Below, in pieces: positions 16,737-27,128 of a stretch of 64,000 nucleotides of DNA. A model generated the notes under the pieces. That model saw nothing but the letters and a program-made list of their open reading frames with translations, searched no databases and was not told the origin of the DNA. Each line of letters begins with the position of its first letter. Position 1 is the stretch's first letter. The DNA is from Tsuneonella aeria (GTDB taxonomy: Bacteria; Pseudomonadota; Alphaproteobacteria; Sphingomonadales; Sphingomonadaceae), in contig NZ_WTZA01000001.1 in the NCBI RefSeq assembly GCF_009827495.1, forward strand, positions 2,058,001-2,122,000, given 5' to 3'. The translations under genes were made by a program, and so were the position numbers.

Positions 16737-16904
16737 TTACTTGATCTTCGCTTCCTTGAATTCCACGTGCTTGCGCGCAACCGGATCGTACTTGCGGAAG
16801 GTGAACTTCTCGGTGTGGTTGCGCGGGTTCTTCTTCGTGACGTAGAAGAAGCCGGTGTCGGCGGTGGAAACCAGCCGGATCTTGACGGTTGCGGGCTTCG
16901 CCAT
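16737..16904 (-). CDS. rpmG: 50S ribosomal protein L33
   Basis: A 55-residue protein, the usual size for proteobacterial L33: [20 protein letters not shown], then [20 protein letters not shown] and the C terminus VEFKEAKIK. It is the zinc-free type, lacking the CxxC pairs. ATG 16904 is preceded by AGGAA. It lies between arfB (upstream, same strand) and lolA. Confidence 0.97.
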   Translation of the reverse strand: MAKPATVKIRLVSTADTGFFYVTKKNPRNHTEKFTFRKYDPVARKHVEFKEAKIK

Positions 16905-17063
16905 GGAAGGTTCCTGATTCGCTGAATGGCCACGATCCGGCGACGGTCCGGGGCCCAAATACCAAGGGCGGCACACGCGCGCCGCCCGTCGGGCGCGGCC
17001 ATTGCTGCAAACGGGGCCCGAAGTCAAGCGGCCGCGTGCCCCGGCGGCCTTGAGCGGGAGGCC

Positions 17064-17480
17064 CTACCAGTCTGGCTTGCCGCGTCCGGCCTTGATCGCC
17101 CCGCGCGATTTTTTCGCCTTGATGCGCGCTTCCTTGCCGACCCGGTTGAGACGGCTCCTTGCGCGGCGGGCCGGCGCGTCGAAAGCGCCGCGGATGAGCT
17201 CCGCCAGCCGCTCGCGCGCTTCCGCCCGGTTCGCCTCCTGCGTGCGGAAGCGACGCGCGGCGATGACGATCTCACCGCCGGCGGTCATGCGGCTGCCCGC
17301 GAGGGTCTTCAACCGCTGGAACACCTCGGGCGGCAGGCGCAAGGCATAGACGTCCAGCCGCAACTGCACCGCGGTCGCGACCTTGTTGACGTTCTGCCCG
17401 CCGGGCCCCGATGCGGCGATGAAGCTTTCGCGGACCAGATCGATTGCCCGCGCAACGATCGCGTCAGCCGTGTCAGCCAT
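17064..17480 (-). CDS. arfB: alternative ribosome-rescue factor ArfB
   Basis: A 138-residue peptidyl-tRNA hydrolase that frees ribosomes stalled at mRNA ends. The catalytic loop SGPGGQNVNK places GGQ at residues 27-29. The C-terminal tail is highly basic (ARSRLNRVGKEARIKAKKSRG), as required for insertion into the empty mRNA channel. ATG 17480 lies inside the end of the pseudouridine synthase gene (8-base overlap). The operon pabBC-rluA-arfB thus mixes folate synthesis with RNA and ribosome functions. Confidence 0.93.
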   Translation of the reverse strand: MADTADAIVARAIDLVRESFIAASGPGGQNVNKVATAVQLRLDVYALRLPPEVFQRLKTLAGSRMTAGGEIVIAARRFRTQEANRAEARERLAELIRGAFDAPARRARSRLNRVGKEARIKAKKSRGAIKAGRGKPDW

Positions 17481-18138
17481 CGGATTCAAGCGGGTCGGCA
17501 AAGCCCAGCGCGGCAAAGTCTTGCGCCATCGGGGCATGGGCCGCGACCGGCGGCTTCCCGTCGCGCGGGACGGAGAGGCCGGCGGCGTGCAGCATCGTTC
17601 GGGGTGCGGAGCCCTTCTGGCCATAGACCGGATCGCCGAGGAGCGGCACGCCGAGGCCAAACGCGGCGTGGACCCTGATCTGGTGCGTGCGGCCGGTTTC
17701 CGGGCGGAACTCGATCAGGGTCAGACCGCCTGCCACCGCCAGCGTGCGCCAGTGAGTCACCGCCGCCTTACCCTTGCGCGCCGGGATCATGCGCCATCCC
17801 TTTTCGGCGGAGCTGATCTTGGACAGCGCCAGTTCGATCGTTCCGGCCTGCGTCTCGATCGTCCCGCCGAGGATTCCGAGATAGCGTTTCTCGACCAATC
17901 GTTCCTCGAACGCGCGGGAGAAACGGACCAGCGCCTTGGGGTTGCGGGCCAGCAGCAGGCAACCGCTGGTATCGGTATCCAGCCGGTGGACCGGCACGGG
18001 GTCGCGCCGGAAGCCCAGGCGCAGATCGCTCAGGTGGTCTTCGAGGGCGGGACCGCCGGCACGCGGGCGCTCGATCGGCAATCCCGCGGGCTTGTCGATC
18101 ACCAGCGCCTCGCCGTCTTCGAACAGGATCGGGATCAT
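17473..18138 (-). CDS. RluA-family pseudouridine synthase
   Basis: A 221-residue enzyme converting uridine to pseudouridine in rRNA or tRNA. The catalytic motif HRLDTDTSG contains Asp54; EFRPETGRTHQIRVH and LLGDPVYG are the other family signatures. It lacks an S4 RNA-binding domain, as in the short RluA/TruC-like members, so the exact target cannot be assigned. Start ATG 18138 overlaps the pabBC stop (ATGA); its end overlaps arfB. Confidence 0.92.
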   Translation of the reverse strand: MIPILFEDGEALVIDKPAGLPIERPRAGGPALEDHLSDLRLGFRRDPVPVHRLDTDTSGCLLLARNPKALVRFSRAFEERLVEKRYLGILGGTIETQAGTIELALSKISSAEKGWRMIPARKGKAAVTHWRTLAVAGGLTLIEFRPETGRTHQIRVHAAFGLGVPLLGDPVYGQKGSAPRTMLHAAGLSVPRDGKPPVAAHAPMAQDFAALGFADPLESDG

Positions 18139-19940
18139 ACCAGCCGCGCCTTTATCAGTCCGCGGAGCGCGTTTCCGATAAGAAATCCGCCGGCAAGGTC
18201 GTCCAGCGTCAATTCAACTTCCCGTGCGTGTCCGCCATCGATCAGCGATCGGCGCAGGACGCCGGGGAGAAGGCCGGCGGCGGCGGGCGGAGTTATCAGG
18301 ATGCCGTCTCGTTCCAGGAAGACGTTGGTAAAGGTGCCTTCTGTCACCAGGCCATCGTCGCGCACGAACAGCGCCTCGCCCGCCCCTTCGATTTCGGCAG
18401 CCTGGCGCGCGGCGTCGTAGAAATTGCGGTCCGTCGTCTTGTGCCGGAGCCGCCAATCGCTCGAATCGACCGGCAGCGGCAGCGCGATGCAACCGAACGG
18501 TTCGGCCAGGGCCGCGGGCAGGGGCGCGGCTTCCAGGGCGATTTCGCCCCGGGCAGAGGCCAGCAGGCGGATGCGTGCAGGTGCCTCCAGATCGAAAAGC
18601 AGGGCCTGGATGCGGTTACGCGCCGCATGGCGATCGAAGACAAAGCCCAAAGCAGCGGCGCTCGCCCCGATCCGTTCGAGGTGCAGGTCCAGCAAGGGCA
18701 CGCCGTCCTGGGGATCGAAGCGCATGGTTTCCACCAGGTCGAAGCCTGGCGCTGCCAGCCGCGCGAAACCGGCCTTGAGCAGGCTCTCGCGCCATTCGGG
18801 GAGGGGTTCGCTGTCCGCGACGACTGCAGAGCCGACGCCGAGTACCGCAGTGCCCTGGCCGTTCTCGATCTCCGTAAGGCGCACGGTGCGGATCGCGACG
18901 TTGAACGCGGCCTCGCCCTGGCCGTCCCCGTCGGGCGGGCCGATCCGGCCGATCGCGCCGCAGTACGGCCCGCGCGCATCGCGCTCCACGCCGCCGATGA
19001 TTTCCATGGCGCGGATCTTTGGCGCCCCGGTGATGGACCCGCAGGGGAACAGCGCGCGGACAAGGTCCATCGCGCCTTGCCCTGGCGACAGGCGTGCGCG
19101 GACGGTGCTGACCATCTGGTGGACCGTCGGGTAGCTTTCGACCGCAAACGGCGCCTCGACCCGAACCGACCCGGCCTCCGCCACGCGGGACAGGTCGTTG
19201 CGCATCAGGTCCAAGATCATCAGGTTCTCGGCCCGATCCTTGGCCGAAGCGGCGAGTTCTTCCGCGAGCGCGCGATCCGCAACTTCGTCGGTCGCACGCG
19301 GGCGCGTCCCCTTCATGGGCTTGGCCTTGGCTTCCGCCCCGCGGAGGCTGACGAACAGTTCGGGCGAAAGACTGAGCAGCCAGTGCTGGCCATCGAACAC
19401 GACCCCGCCGTAGCCCGCGGCCGCCCGACCGCGCAGCGCGGCGTAGAGCGCAAGCGGATCGCCCCGGAATCCGCCCGCGAGTGGGAATGTCAGGTTGGCC
19501 TGGTAGATGTCGCCGGCGCGGATCGCCACCTGCACTGCCTCGAATGCGGCGGCGTAGGCGCCTGGCGAAATCTGCGGCACCAAGGGGCCTAGCGATGCCG
19601 GGCCACCACCGCTCTCTCCCAGCCAGGCCGGCACATCCGCGGCCGGAAGGATCGATGCTTCTTCGAACAGCCCCAACCAGACGAGCGGGCCGCCGGCACC
19701 GGTGCGTGCTTCGGCGAGGGGTGCGAGCCTGGGTTCGAGTGCAAGGCCCGCTTCGTACGCGATGAAGCCTGCCAGCGTGCCGCCTCCGGCGCGCGCGGCG
19801 TCTGCCTCGGCCAGCACGGCAGCGACGTCCTGGGGGGTGCGGGCCACGAATACCTGCTGCGGATTTTCGAAGAGGTGCGCGTCTGCCGCGCCCTCGCCGC
19901 GGGCGTCGTCGAGCAGAACGAAGGGTGCGCGCCCGGCCAT
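18135..19940 (-). CDS. pabB: aminodeoxychorismate synthase I fused to 4-amino-4-deoxychorismate lyase
   Basis: A 601-residue fusion. Residues 1 to about 370 are the chorismate-binding PabB domain (KPMKGTRPR, LMILDLMRNDLSRVAEAGSV, FPCGSITGAPKIRAMEII). Residues about 385-601 are a class IV aminotransferase-like PabC domain (LVETMRFD, DRNFYDAARQ, LVTEGTFTNVFLERDG, LLPGVLRRSLI), which releases p-aminobenzoate using PLP. Together with a PabA glutaminase encoded elsewhere this covers PABA formation for folate. Such PabBC fusions are known in alphaproteobacteria. It is first in the minus-strand operon with rluA-like and arfB genes, linked by an ATGA overlap. Confidence 0.93.
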   Translation of the reverse strand: MAGRAPFVLLDDARGEGAADAHLFENPQQVFVARTPQDVAAVLAEADAARAGGGTLAGFIAYEAGLALEPRLAPLAEARTGAGGPLVWLGLFEEASILPAADVPAWLGESGGGPASLGPLVPQISPGAYAAAFEAVQVAIRAGDIYQANLTFPLAGGFRGDPLALYAALRGRAAAGYGGVVFDGQHWLLSLSPELFVSLRGAEAKAKPMKGTRPRATDEVADRALAEELAASAKDRAENLMILDLMRNDLSRVAEAGSVRVEAPFAVESYPTVHQMVSTVRARLSPGQGAMDLVRALFPCGSITGAPKIRAMEIIGGVERDARGPYCGAIGRIGPPDGDGQGEAAFNVAIRTVRLTEIENGQGTAVLGVGSAVVADSEPLPEWRESLLKAGFARLAAPGFDLVETMRFDPQDGVPLLDLHLERIGASAAALGFVFDRHAARNRIQALLFDLEAPARIRLLASARGEIALEAAPLPAALAEPFGCIALPLPVDSSDWRLRHKTTDRNFYDAARQAAEIEGAGEALFVRDDGLVTEGTFTNVFLERDGILITPPAAAGLLPGVLRRSLIDGGHAREVELTLDDLAGGFLIGNALRGLIKARLV

Positions 19941-20041
19941 CGCCCTGCCTTAGCGCGCTCGACGTTTGTGTCGAGGGCGCTTGACCGGCGCGCGGCGCCT
20001 GCGCAGGCTTGGGGCTGCACCACGACGGGAGAATCGCGCGA

Positions 20042-21616
20042 ATGAGCCGCATATTCATCGGCCTTGCTGACAATGGCGAACAGCAATACCTCGAACTGTC
20101 GCGCGCGAACCGCCACGGACTGGTCGCCGGCGCCACGGGCACCGGCAAGACGGTGACGTTGCAGGGGTTGGCGGAGAGCTTTTCCGCTGATGGCGTGCCG
20201 GTGTTCCTGGCCGACGTGAAGGGCGATCTTTCCGGTATCGCCATGCCGGGTTCGCCCACCTTCAAGAACGCTGCCGCCCTGGAGCAGCGCGCGCGGGACA
20301 TCGGAATGGCGGACTATGCCTACTCCGACAACCCGGTGGTGTTCTGGGACCTGTTCGGGGAGCAGGGCCACCCGATCCGCACCACCGTGTCCGAAATGGG
20401 CCCCTTGCTGCTCGGCCGCCTGCTCGGGCTGAACGATACGCAGCAGGGCGTGCTCGACATCGTCTTCCGCTACGCCGACGAGCAGGGTTTGCTCCTGCTC
20501 GACCTGGAAGACCTGCGCGCGATGCTTGCGCACACCAGCGAGAATGCGAGCGCGCTTTCGGCGCGGTACGGCAATGTTACAAAACCTTCGGTCGGGACGA
20601 TCCAGCGTGCCGTCCTCAGTCTCGACAGCCAGGGTGGTACGATGTTCTTCGGCGAACCAGCCCTGGAGGTGGAGGACTTCATTCGCGTGGATGACAAGGG
20701 GCGCGGCATGATCAACGTGCTGGCCGCCGACCGCCTGATGCAGAGCCCCAAGCTCTACGCCACGTTCCTGCTGTGGCTGCTGGCCGAACTGTTCGAAACC
20801 CTGCCCGAGGTAGGGGATCCTGAAAAACCGCGCCTGGTGTTCTTCTTTGACGAGGCGCACCTGTTGTTCGATGACGCACCGCGCGCGCTGCTCACGACCA
20901 TCGAACAGGTCGTGCGGCTGATCCGATCGAAGGGAGTCGGCGTATATTTCGTGACACAGAACCCGATCGACATTCCCGAAACGGTGGCGGGGCAGCTCGG
21001 CAATCGGGTGCAGCACGCCCTCCGTGCCTATACCCCACGCGACCAGAAGGCGATCCGTGCCGCTGCCGAGACTTTTCGTATCAATCCCGATCTCGATGTC
21101 GCGCAGGCGATTACCGAGCTGCGGACGGGCGAGGCGCTCGTGTCCACCCTGATGGAAGACGGCGCGCCATCGGTGGTGCAGCGTACGCTGGTCAAGCCGC
21201 CGCGCAGCCGGCTGGGGCCCATCGACGCCAAGGAACGCGCGATCATTCGGTCGGTCAGCCCGTTCGACGGCAAGTACGACGAGCGCGTCGATCGCGAAAG
21301 CGCGGAGGAAGTCCTGGCGCAGAAGGCTGCGGACGCGGCGGCCACTGCCGACGAGGTCGAGGAGACGAGCCGCGAGGAAGTCGGCCGCCGCGAACGCAAG
21401 AGCCCGGATATCTGGGGCAAGGCCATGAAACGCGCGGCGAGCGCGGCAATGGGTTCGGGCGCCTCCATCGCGGCCGGTGCGATCCTGGGCAAGAAATCGC
21501 GCGCCCGGCCGATGAAGACCGCCGCCAGTTCCGCCGCGGGATCGATCGCCACCGATCTGGCCGGACCTTATGTCGGCCGCTTCGTCCGCAATCTTATCGG
21601 CGGGCTGATGCGTTAG
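20042..21616 (+). CDS. HerA-like ATPase (DUF853, helicase HerA C-terminal domain)
   Basis: A 524-residue FtsK/HerA-superfamily ATPase. Walker A is GATGTGKT (Lys36); Walker B is [12 protein letters not shown]; the arginine-rich motif region follows in [18 protein letters not shown]. The C-terminal 100 residues contain an acidic, Glu-rich segment and an Ala/Gly-rich tail ending in [16 protein letters not shown]853 proteins are widespread and uncharacterised; they may act on DNA or the envelope. No NurA nuclease gene sits beside it. ATG 20042 ([10 protein letters not shown]) begins the conserved domain. It is divergent from pabBC. Confidence 0.9.
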   Translation: MSRIFIGLADNGEQQYLELSRANRHGLVAGATGTGKTVTLQGLAESFSADGVPVFLADVKGDLSGIAMPGSPTFKNAAALEQRARDIGMADYAYSDNPVVFWDLFGEQGHPIRTTVSEMGPLLLGRLLGLNDTQQGVLDIVFRYADEQGLLLLDLEDLRAMLAHTSENASALSARYGNVTKPSVGTIQRAVLSLDSQGGTMFFGEPALEVEDFIRVDDKGRGMINVLAADRLMQSPKLYATFLLWLLAELFETLPEVGDPEKPRLVFFFDEAHLLFDDAPRALLTTIEQVVRLIRSKGVGVYFVTQNPIDIPETVAGQLGNRVQHALRAYTPRDQKAIRAAAETFRINPDLDVAQAITELRTGEALVSTLMEDGAPSVVQRTLVKPPRSRLGPIDAKERAIIRSVSPFDGKYDERVDRESAEEVLAQKAADAAATADEVEETSREEVGRRERKSPDIWGKAMKRAASAAMGSGASIAAGAILGKKSRARPMKTAASSAAGSIATDLAGPYVGRFVRNLIGGLMR

Positions 21617-21728
21617 GCGTGGCAGGAATGGGAAAATCGGATGGTTGCGGCGGCCCCCGCGGCCGGAGCAACGCACAGACGGTCGCAGACCGGGAGCGTT
21701 CCGGATTGCAGCGCGTTCCCGTCAACAC

Positions 21729-22430
21729 GTGCAGCTGACTTTCGCCAGTTACAATATCCACAAGGCCGTGGGAATGGACCGGAGGCGGGACCCGGACCGC
21801 ATCCTGTCCGTGCTTCGCGAACTCGACGCGGATGTGATCGCCTTGCAGGAATGCGACCGCCGCTTCGGCGCGCGGGAGAGCGTGATCGACCGCGCCGCGC
21901 TGGACGAGACGCCGTGGGTCGCCCTGCCCGTGGCGAAGCGGCCGCTCAGCCTGGGGTGGCACGGTAACGCGATCCTGATTCGTCGGTCCTTCGAGCCGGT
22001 GGGGGCCCACGCGGTCGATCTGCCCCGGCTTGAGCCGCGCGGCGCTGTGCGCGGGGACTTTCGCGTGGACGGGCAGCGGATGCGCGCGGTTGGCGTGCAT
22101 CTCGACTTGTCGGGTTTGCGCCGCCGCGACCAGATCCGTGCGATCCTGAAACATCTCGACGGGTGCGATGACGGCGTGCTCCCCACCGTGATGATGGGCG
22201 ACTTCAACCAGTGGGGCGTCTCCACCGGCGCGATGCGCGAACTGGCCGACTGGCATTCGCTTGTGCCGGGGCGCAGCTTTCCAAGCAACAACCCGGTGGC
22301 CCAGCTCGACCGGATCATCGCCTGCAAGACCTGGAAGGTCATCGACAAGGGGGTGCATCATAGCGCCCTCGCTTCGCAGGCGTCCGATCACCTGCCGGTC
22401 TGGGCCAGGCTGGAACTGCCGGAGAGTTGA
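21729..22430 (+). CDS. endonuclease/exonuclease/phosphatase (EEP) family protein
   Basis: About 233 residues from GTG 21729 (VQLTFASYNIHKAVG). The EEP metal-dependent phosphoesterase fold is visible: SYNIHK, ALQECDRR (metal-binding Glu), RAVGVHLDLSG, MMGDFNQW (Asp-x-Asn), LDRIIA and the terminal SDHLPVWA. It is a cytoplasmic phosphodiesterase of unknown substrate (DNA, lipid or nucleotide). An upstream ATG at 21645 gives a longer, Arg-rich N terminus and cannot be excluded. It follows the HerA-like gene by about 110 bases. Confidence 0.82.
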   Translation: MQLTFASYNIHKAVGMDRRRDPDRILSVLRELDADVIALQECDRRFGARESVIDRAALDETPWVALPVAKRPLSLGWHGNAILIRRSFEPVGAHAVDLPRLEPRGAVRGDFRVDGQRMRAVGVHLDLSGLRRRDQIRAILKHLDGCDDGVLPTVMMGDFNQWGVSTGAMRELADWHSLVPGRSFPSNNPVAQLDRIIACKTWKVIDKGVHHSALASQASDHLPVWARLELPES

Positions 22431-22449
22431 GCGGAAGCCGGCTCGATCT

Positions 22450-22824
<375 letters not shown>

Positions 22825-22878
22825 CGGACCGGTGCCCTTACGCCCATCTTGTCGTGGCGACCGATTTCGCGCCGGACA

Positions 22879-24462
22879 TCAGCGAAGCGCGGCATCGACG
22901 AATTCGGCGCAGCGCTCGCCGATCATGATGCTCGGCGCGTTGGTGTTGCCGCTGACGAGGCGCGGCATGATCGACGCATCGGCCACCCACAATCCTTCGA
23001 TACCGCGCGCCTTCAGCTTGGGATCGACGACGCTCGCGTCATCGGCGCCCATCCGGCACGACCCGACGGGGTGATAGACAGTGTCCGCCCGTTGGCGGAT
23101 GAGATCGTCGAGCGCCGCATCGTCGTTGATGTCGATCGGATAGCGGTCTTTTGGCGCGTAGGCTGCCATTGCGGGCGCTTCGACGATCCGGTGCGACAGG
23201 CGCACGCCCGCGCGCAGCACGGCGATATCGCGCTCGTCGTCGAGGAAGTTGGGATCGATCGCCGGCACGTCGCGCGGATCGGCGCTGTTCAGCCGCACGG
23301 TGCCCCGGCTTTCCGGGCGCAGCACGCAGGCGTGGAGAGAGAAACCGTGGCCCTTCACCTTGGTACGGCCGTGGTCTTCCAGCATCGCCGGCACGAAATG
23401 CCACTGCACATCGGGCGCCGGGGCTCCGGGCGTCACGGTCCAGAATCCGCCGGCCTCGGCGTAGGGGGTGGTCATGATACCGGTGCGCTTGCGGCGGTGT
23501 TCCAGGATGGCCCTAGCCATGCGGATCGTGCCGGCAAGACTGTCGCCGATGAAGTCGCGGTTAGCGCTCTCCCAGCTCGAGACGTAGTCGGGGTGGTCCT
23601 GCAGATCGCTGCCGACTGCCGGGCGGTCCGCGACGACATCGATGCCATGGTCGCGCAAGTGATCGGCCGGGCCGATGCCCGACAGCATGAGAACCTGGGG
23701 GCTGCCGAAGGCGCCGGCGGATACCACCACGCCGCCGCGCGCGTGCACCGTGCGTTCCTTCCCCGCCACGAGGTACGTCGCGCCCGTCACGCGCCCGTCA
23801 GCGATTTCAAGCCGCTTGACCGTGACGCCGATTCGCACGTCGAGGTTGCGATTACGACGCAGCGGCTCGATATAGGCGCGGGCGGCCGACCACCGCTCTC
23901 CGCCCTTTTGGGTGACCTGGTAAATCCCGAAGCCTTCCTGCTTCGCGCCATTGAAATCGGCATTGCGCGGCAGTTGCAGTTCCGTGGCTGCTTCCACGAA
24001 GGCGCGGCTGCCGGGGTTCACCGATGTCTGGTCGCTGACCCACAGCGGGCCATCGGCGCCGTGGTAGGCGTCCGCGCCCCGCACATTGTGTTCCGAGCGT
24101 CGGAACCAGGGAAGCACGTCGTCATAGGACCAGCCGGTGCAGCCCAGGGCCTCCCAGTTGTCGTAATCCCATTTGTTGCCGCGGATATACAGCATCGCGT
24201 TGATTGCACTCGATCCGCCCAGCCCGCGCCCGCGCGGCTGGTATCCGGTGCGTCCGTTCAACCCTTTCTGCGGGACGGTTTCAAAGCGATAATTGGAAAT
24301 CTGGGGGATGAACGGCATGAAGCCGGGCGTCTTTACCCGGACGGTGTTGTTGCGGCCGCCCGCCTCCAGCAGGCAGACTGTCTTCCCGGCCTGGGCCAGC
24401 CGCCCCGCGACGGCACTGCCGGCGCTGCCGCCGCCCACCACGACGACATCGAATGTGTCCAT
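22879..24462 (-). CDS. GMC-family FAD oxidoreductase (choline dehydrogenase-like)
   Basis: A 527-residue flavoprotein with the dinucleotide-binding motif VVVGGGSAGSAVAGRL at 7-22, the GMC signature RGRGLGGSSAINAMLYIRG, the second signature GAFGSPQVLMLSGIGP, and the C-terminal HPVGSCRMG with the catalytic His. It oxidises an alcohol; the substrate (choline, long-chain alcohol or other) is not determined. The adjacent membrane fatty-acid hydroxylase gene, 27 bases upstream on the same strand, suggests a lipid-related alcohol, but this is inference. Confidence 0.9.
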   Translation of the reverse strand: MDTFDVVVVGGGSAGSAVAGRLAQAGKTVCLLEAGGRNNTVRVKTPGFMPFIPQISNYRFETVPQKGLNGRTGYQPRGRGLGGSSAINAMLYIRGNKWDYDNWEALGCTGWSYDDVLPWFRRSEHNVRGADAYHGADGPLWVSDQTSVNPGSRAFVEAATELQLPRNADFNGAKQEGFGIYQVTQKGGERWSAARAYIEPLRRNRNLDVRIGVTVKRLEIADGRVTGATYLVAGKERTVHARGGVVVSAGAFGSPQVLMLSGIGPADHLRDHGIDVVADRPAVGSDLQDHPDYVSSWESANRDFIGDSLAGTIRMARAILEHRRKRTGIMTTPYAEAGGFWTVTPGAPAPDVQWHFVPAMLEDHGRTKVKGHGFSLHACVLRPESRGTVRLNSADPRDVPAIDPNFLDDERDIAVLRAGVRLSHRIVEAPAMAAYAPKDRYPIDINDDAALDDLIRQRADTVYHPVGSCRMGADDASVVDPKLKARGIEGLWVADASIMPRLVSGNTNAPSIMIGERCAEFVDAALR

Positions 24463-24489
24463 GTGAACCCTCTCTTCCCGAAGAGGAGG

Positions 24490-25413
24490 TTAGGCAGCCT
24501 CGCGCTGCTCCGCAATCGGGTTTTCGGGTGCAACCTGTCGGCGGCTTTCCCACCGTGCGCGGATGGCGCCGCTCGTCTCGCGGCTGCCGTCGTGGCTCCA
24601 GCCCGGTTCGCGCCACAAGTAACCGAGCTTGTACTTCCAGGGGGCGCGGCGCACGTCCTGCACGATACCGATCCATTCGTGAAACACGGAATACAGCAGG
24701 TTGAACGTGCCGAGTTGCCTTACGATGCCATAGCGGATGCGCTCGTCATCGCGCTCCGGTTCGAAAGTACCGAACATCTTGTCCCACACAATGAAGACCC
24801 CGGCATAATTGCGGTCGAGATAGCGCGGGTTCGTGGCGTGGTGGACCCGGTGGTGGCTCGGCGTATTCATGATCGCCTCGAACCAGCGGGGCATCTTCCC
24901 GATCGCCTCCGTATGGATCCAGAACTGGTAGATGAGGTTGAAGCCGCCGCACACGGCGATCATCACCGGGTGGAATCCCAACAATACCAGCGGGAGCTTG
25001 AACGCGAAGCCCAGGGTGAGAAACCCCGTCCACGTCTGCCGCAACGCGGTGCTGAGGTTGTAGTGCTGGCTGGAATGGTGATTGACGTGGCTCGCCCAGA
25101 ACCACCGGACGCGGTGTCCGAAACGGTGGATCCAGTAATAGGCAAGATCGTCGAGCACAAAGCACAGCGCCCAGGCCCACCACTGCCAGCCGATGTCGAA
25201 CAGCCGGAATTGCCAGGTCCACAGAAACAGCGCCAGGAACACGCCGCCGGTTAACAGGCCGGCGACCGTGCTCCCCAGCCCGAACGCAAGGCTGGTGAGC
25301 GTATCGCGCGGCTCGTACGCCTCGCGCCGCAGGCGGCGCGCCCAGACCATCTCGATAAGGACGAGCAGGACGAAGCCGGGAACGGCATAATCGACGGGCG
25401 AGAAGTCGGGCAT
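24490..25413 (-). CDS. sterol desaturase / fatty acid hydroxylase family protein
   Basis: A 307-residue integral membrane di-iron enzyme. The histidine clusters are present: HRFGHRVRWFWASHVNHHSSQHYN (HxxxH and HxxHH) and NTPSHHRVHHATN. Four to five membrane segments flank them. The family hydroxylates or desaturates fatty acyl chains, sterols or carotenoids. In a sphingolipid-making bacterium a role in 2-hydroxylation of fatty acids is attractive but unproven. ATG 25413 (MPDFSPVDYA) was chosen over an upstream in-frame start at 25449, which overlaps the next gene. Confidence 0.88.
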   Translation of the reverse strand: MPDFSPVDYAVPGFVLLVLIEMVWARRLRREAYEPRDTLTSLAFGLGSTVAGLLTGGVFLALFLWTWQFRLFDIGWQWWAWALCFVLDDLAYYWIHRFGHRVRWFWASHVNHHSSQHYNLSTALRQTWTGFLTLGFAFKLPLVLLGFHPVMIAVCGGFNLIYQFWIHTEAIGKMPRWFEAIMNTPSHHRVHHATNPRYLDRNYAGVFIVWDKMFGTFEPERDDERIRYGIVRQLGTFNLLYSVFHEWIGIVQDVRRAPWKYKLGYLWREPGWSHDGSRETSGAIRARWESRRQVAPENPIAEQREAA

Positions 25414-25421
25414 CCCGGCCC

Positions 25422-25817
25422 TTATAGCTGTTGCAGCCGCGCTGCCCAAGTGCGCGCATCGTCGCCGAGATCGAGCCTTACGGGCCCGAACAATCGTTCA
25501 CCCGATTCGACCACCAGCGCCGCACCGTCCAGTCGGTTGCGAACCGGCGGGGACAGCAGGCGTGCTGCGAAGTGGGCCCCGTGGCGGCGGAGGAGCATGA
25601 TACGCCCGCCTGCGTCCCGGGCGATGGCGGCGAGGCCTGCGCGGTCGATGGCGACCTCCACTGGATCGAAGCCGCACAGCGCTTCCTCGGCAAGCTCGCG
25701 CAGGTCCTCCTCGTCGCGGATGCGCCGGTCGCCGCCCAAGCCGAGCTTCAGGGCGATGAAGGCCAGCGCCGCGATTGCCGCCAGCGATCCGGCGAACTGG
25801 ATCAATTCGCCCGTCAC
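25422..25817 (-). CDS. hypothetical membrane-anchored protein
   Basis: A 131-residue protein from GTG 25817 with one N-terminal membrane helix (IQFAGSLAAIAALAFIALKLGL) and a soluble domain rich in Asp, Glu, Leu and Arg: DEEDLRELAEEALCGFDPVEVAIDR. No family recognised. It lies 10 bases after the DUF442 gene and 8 bases before the fatty-acid hydroxylase gene, so terC-DUF442-this gene-hydroxylase-GMC may be a single transcript. Confidence 0.65.
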   Translation of the reverse strand: MTGELIQFAGSLAAIAALAFIALKLGLGGDRRIRDEEDLRELAEEALCGFDPVEVAIDRAGLAAIARDAGGRIMLLRRHGAHFAARLLSPPVRNRLDGAALVVESGERLFGPVRLDLGDDARTWAARLQQL

Positions 25818-25827
25818 CGCGCCGCGT

Positions 25828-26262
25828 TCACGCCTGTGCGGCGAGCGCGTCCATCGCCGGGCGCACCGGCGACACGTCGTAACCGGCGGCCGCGGCCGCA
25901 TCGGTCAGCGTGTCGGGATCCTCGCCCTTGCTGGCGAGGGCCAACGCCCACAGCAAGGTCGATCGCGTGCCCGACTTGCAATAGGCGAGCACCGTGCCGT
26001 TCGCGCTCTCCAGAGCGTCGGCCAGCGCAGACACTTGCGGGTGGCTGAACCCTGCGTGGGTCACCGGAATGGCGACATAGTCCATGCCGAGCGCGCGGGC
26101 CCGCCCCTCGATCGTGGTGCCGGGCGTCTGATCGTCGCTTTCCCCGTCGGGGCGATTGTTGACCACGAGTGTCACCCCGGCCGCCTTTGCGGCATCGAGA
26201 TCGGCCAGCGTAAGCTGGGGGCTAGCCAACATCGTGTCGGAAAGGCGGCGGAACTTGCTCAC
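25828..26262 (-). CDS. TIGR01244/DUF442 phosphatase-like protein
   Basis: A 144-residue protein with a cysteine-phosphatase-like fold: VTLVVNNRPDGESDDQTPG, the conserved YVAIPVTHAGFS and the active loop LAYCKSGTRST (Cys-x5-Arg). This family is related to the DUF442 domain found in some persulfide dioxygenases and is called sulfur transferase or phosphatase. GTG 26262 overlaps the terC stop as GTGA. A persulfide dioxygenase gene lies at 40726-41640, not adjacent, so a sulfur role is only suggestive. Confidence 0.8.
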   Translation of the reverse strand: MSKFRRLSDTMLASPQLTLADLDAAKAAGVTLVVNNRPDGESDDQTPGTTIEGRARALGMDYVAIPVTHAGFSHPQVSALADALESANGTVLAYCKSGTRSTLLWALALASKGEDPDTLTDAAAAAGYDVSPVRPAMDALAAQA

Positions 26263-27059
26263 TGTGCTTCCACCTTGCGGGCGTGGCGCCGGCGCTGATA
26301 GATATTGAGGCTTTCGACGCCGACCGAGAAGCCCATGGCCGCGTAGATGTAGCCCTTGGGGACATGGAAGCCGAAACCGTCGGCGATCAGCACCAGGCCG
26401 ATCATCACCAGGAATGCCAGCGCCAGCATCACCAGGGTGGGGTTGTGCTCGATAAAGCGGGCCAGCGGGTCGGCGGCGACCATCATGATGGCCACGGTGA
26501 TGATCACCGCGGCGACCATGATCGGCACGACATCGGTCATGCCCACCGCGGTCAGGATCGAATCGACCGAGAAGACGAGGTCGATGGCGATGATTTGCGC
26601 GATCACCGCGCCGAACGTGGCGGTCGCCGCCTTAGCGACGCCCGGCGTCTTGTCGAGCAAGGCACCGGAATTGTCCGCCGGCTCCATCGAATGGTGGATT
26701 TCCTTCGTCGCCTTCCACAGCAGGAACAGGCCGCCCGCCAGCAGGATCAGGTCGCGTCCGGAAAACTCGGTCTCGAATGTCGGGACGCCGTACTCGTTAG
26801 GTGCGCCGGTGATGCCGAGATCGAAGATCGGCTGGGTAAGGGTCACCAGCCAGCCAATCAGCATCAGCAGGCCGATGCGCATGATCAGCGCCAGCGACAG
26901 GCCGATTCGCCGCGCTCTGGTCTGCTGGTGTTCGGGAAGCTTGTTCGACAGGATCGCGATGAAGATCAGGTTGTCGATCCCGAGAACGACCTCCAGCGCG
27001 ACGAGGGTGAGAAGTGCGAGCCAGGTGGCCGGGTCCGACAATAGCGCGACATAATCCAT
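26259..27059 (-). CDS. TerC-family integral membrane protein
   Basis: A 266-residue membrane protein with about seven helices. The TerC signatures are clear: [18 protein letters not shown] near residue 25-42, [24 protein letters not shown], and the second acidic helix [19 protein letters not shown]. TerC/Alx-type proteins export metal ions, chiefly manganese. The tail is basic. ATG 27059 was chosen at the first conserved hydrophobic segment. It is divergent from the cold-shock gene; a perfect palindrome lies between them. Confidence 0.88.
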   Translation of the reverse strand: MDYVALLSDPATWLALLTLVALEVVLGIDNLIFIAILSNKLPEHQQTRARRIGLSLALIMRIGLLMLIGWLVTLTQPIFDLGITGAPNEYGVPTFETEFSGRDLILLAGGLFLLWKATKEIHHSMEPADNSGALLDKTPGVAKAATATFGAVIAQIIAIDLVFSVDSILTAVGMTDVVPIMVAAVIITVAIMMVAADPLARFIEHNPTLVMLALAFLVMIGLVLIADGFGFHVPKGYIYAAMGFSVGVESLNIYQRRRHARKVEAQ

Positions 27060-27128
27060 CGCTGCGAAATGCCTGCGGGCGGCGCCTTGGGCAAGCCCGT
27101 TTGCAGGGGCCAGGGCCAAAAATCTTGT

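Noticed and set aside
19589..21676. 695-residue open frame on the minus strand
   Set aside because: Antisense to the HerA-like ATPase and running into pabBC; composition is typical of a high-GC shadow and no motif is visible.
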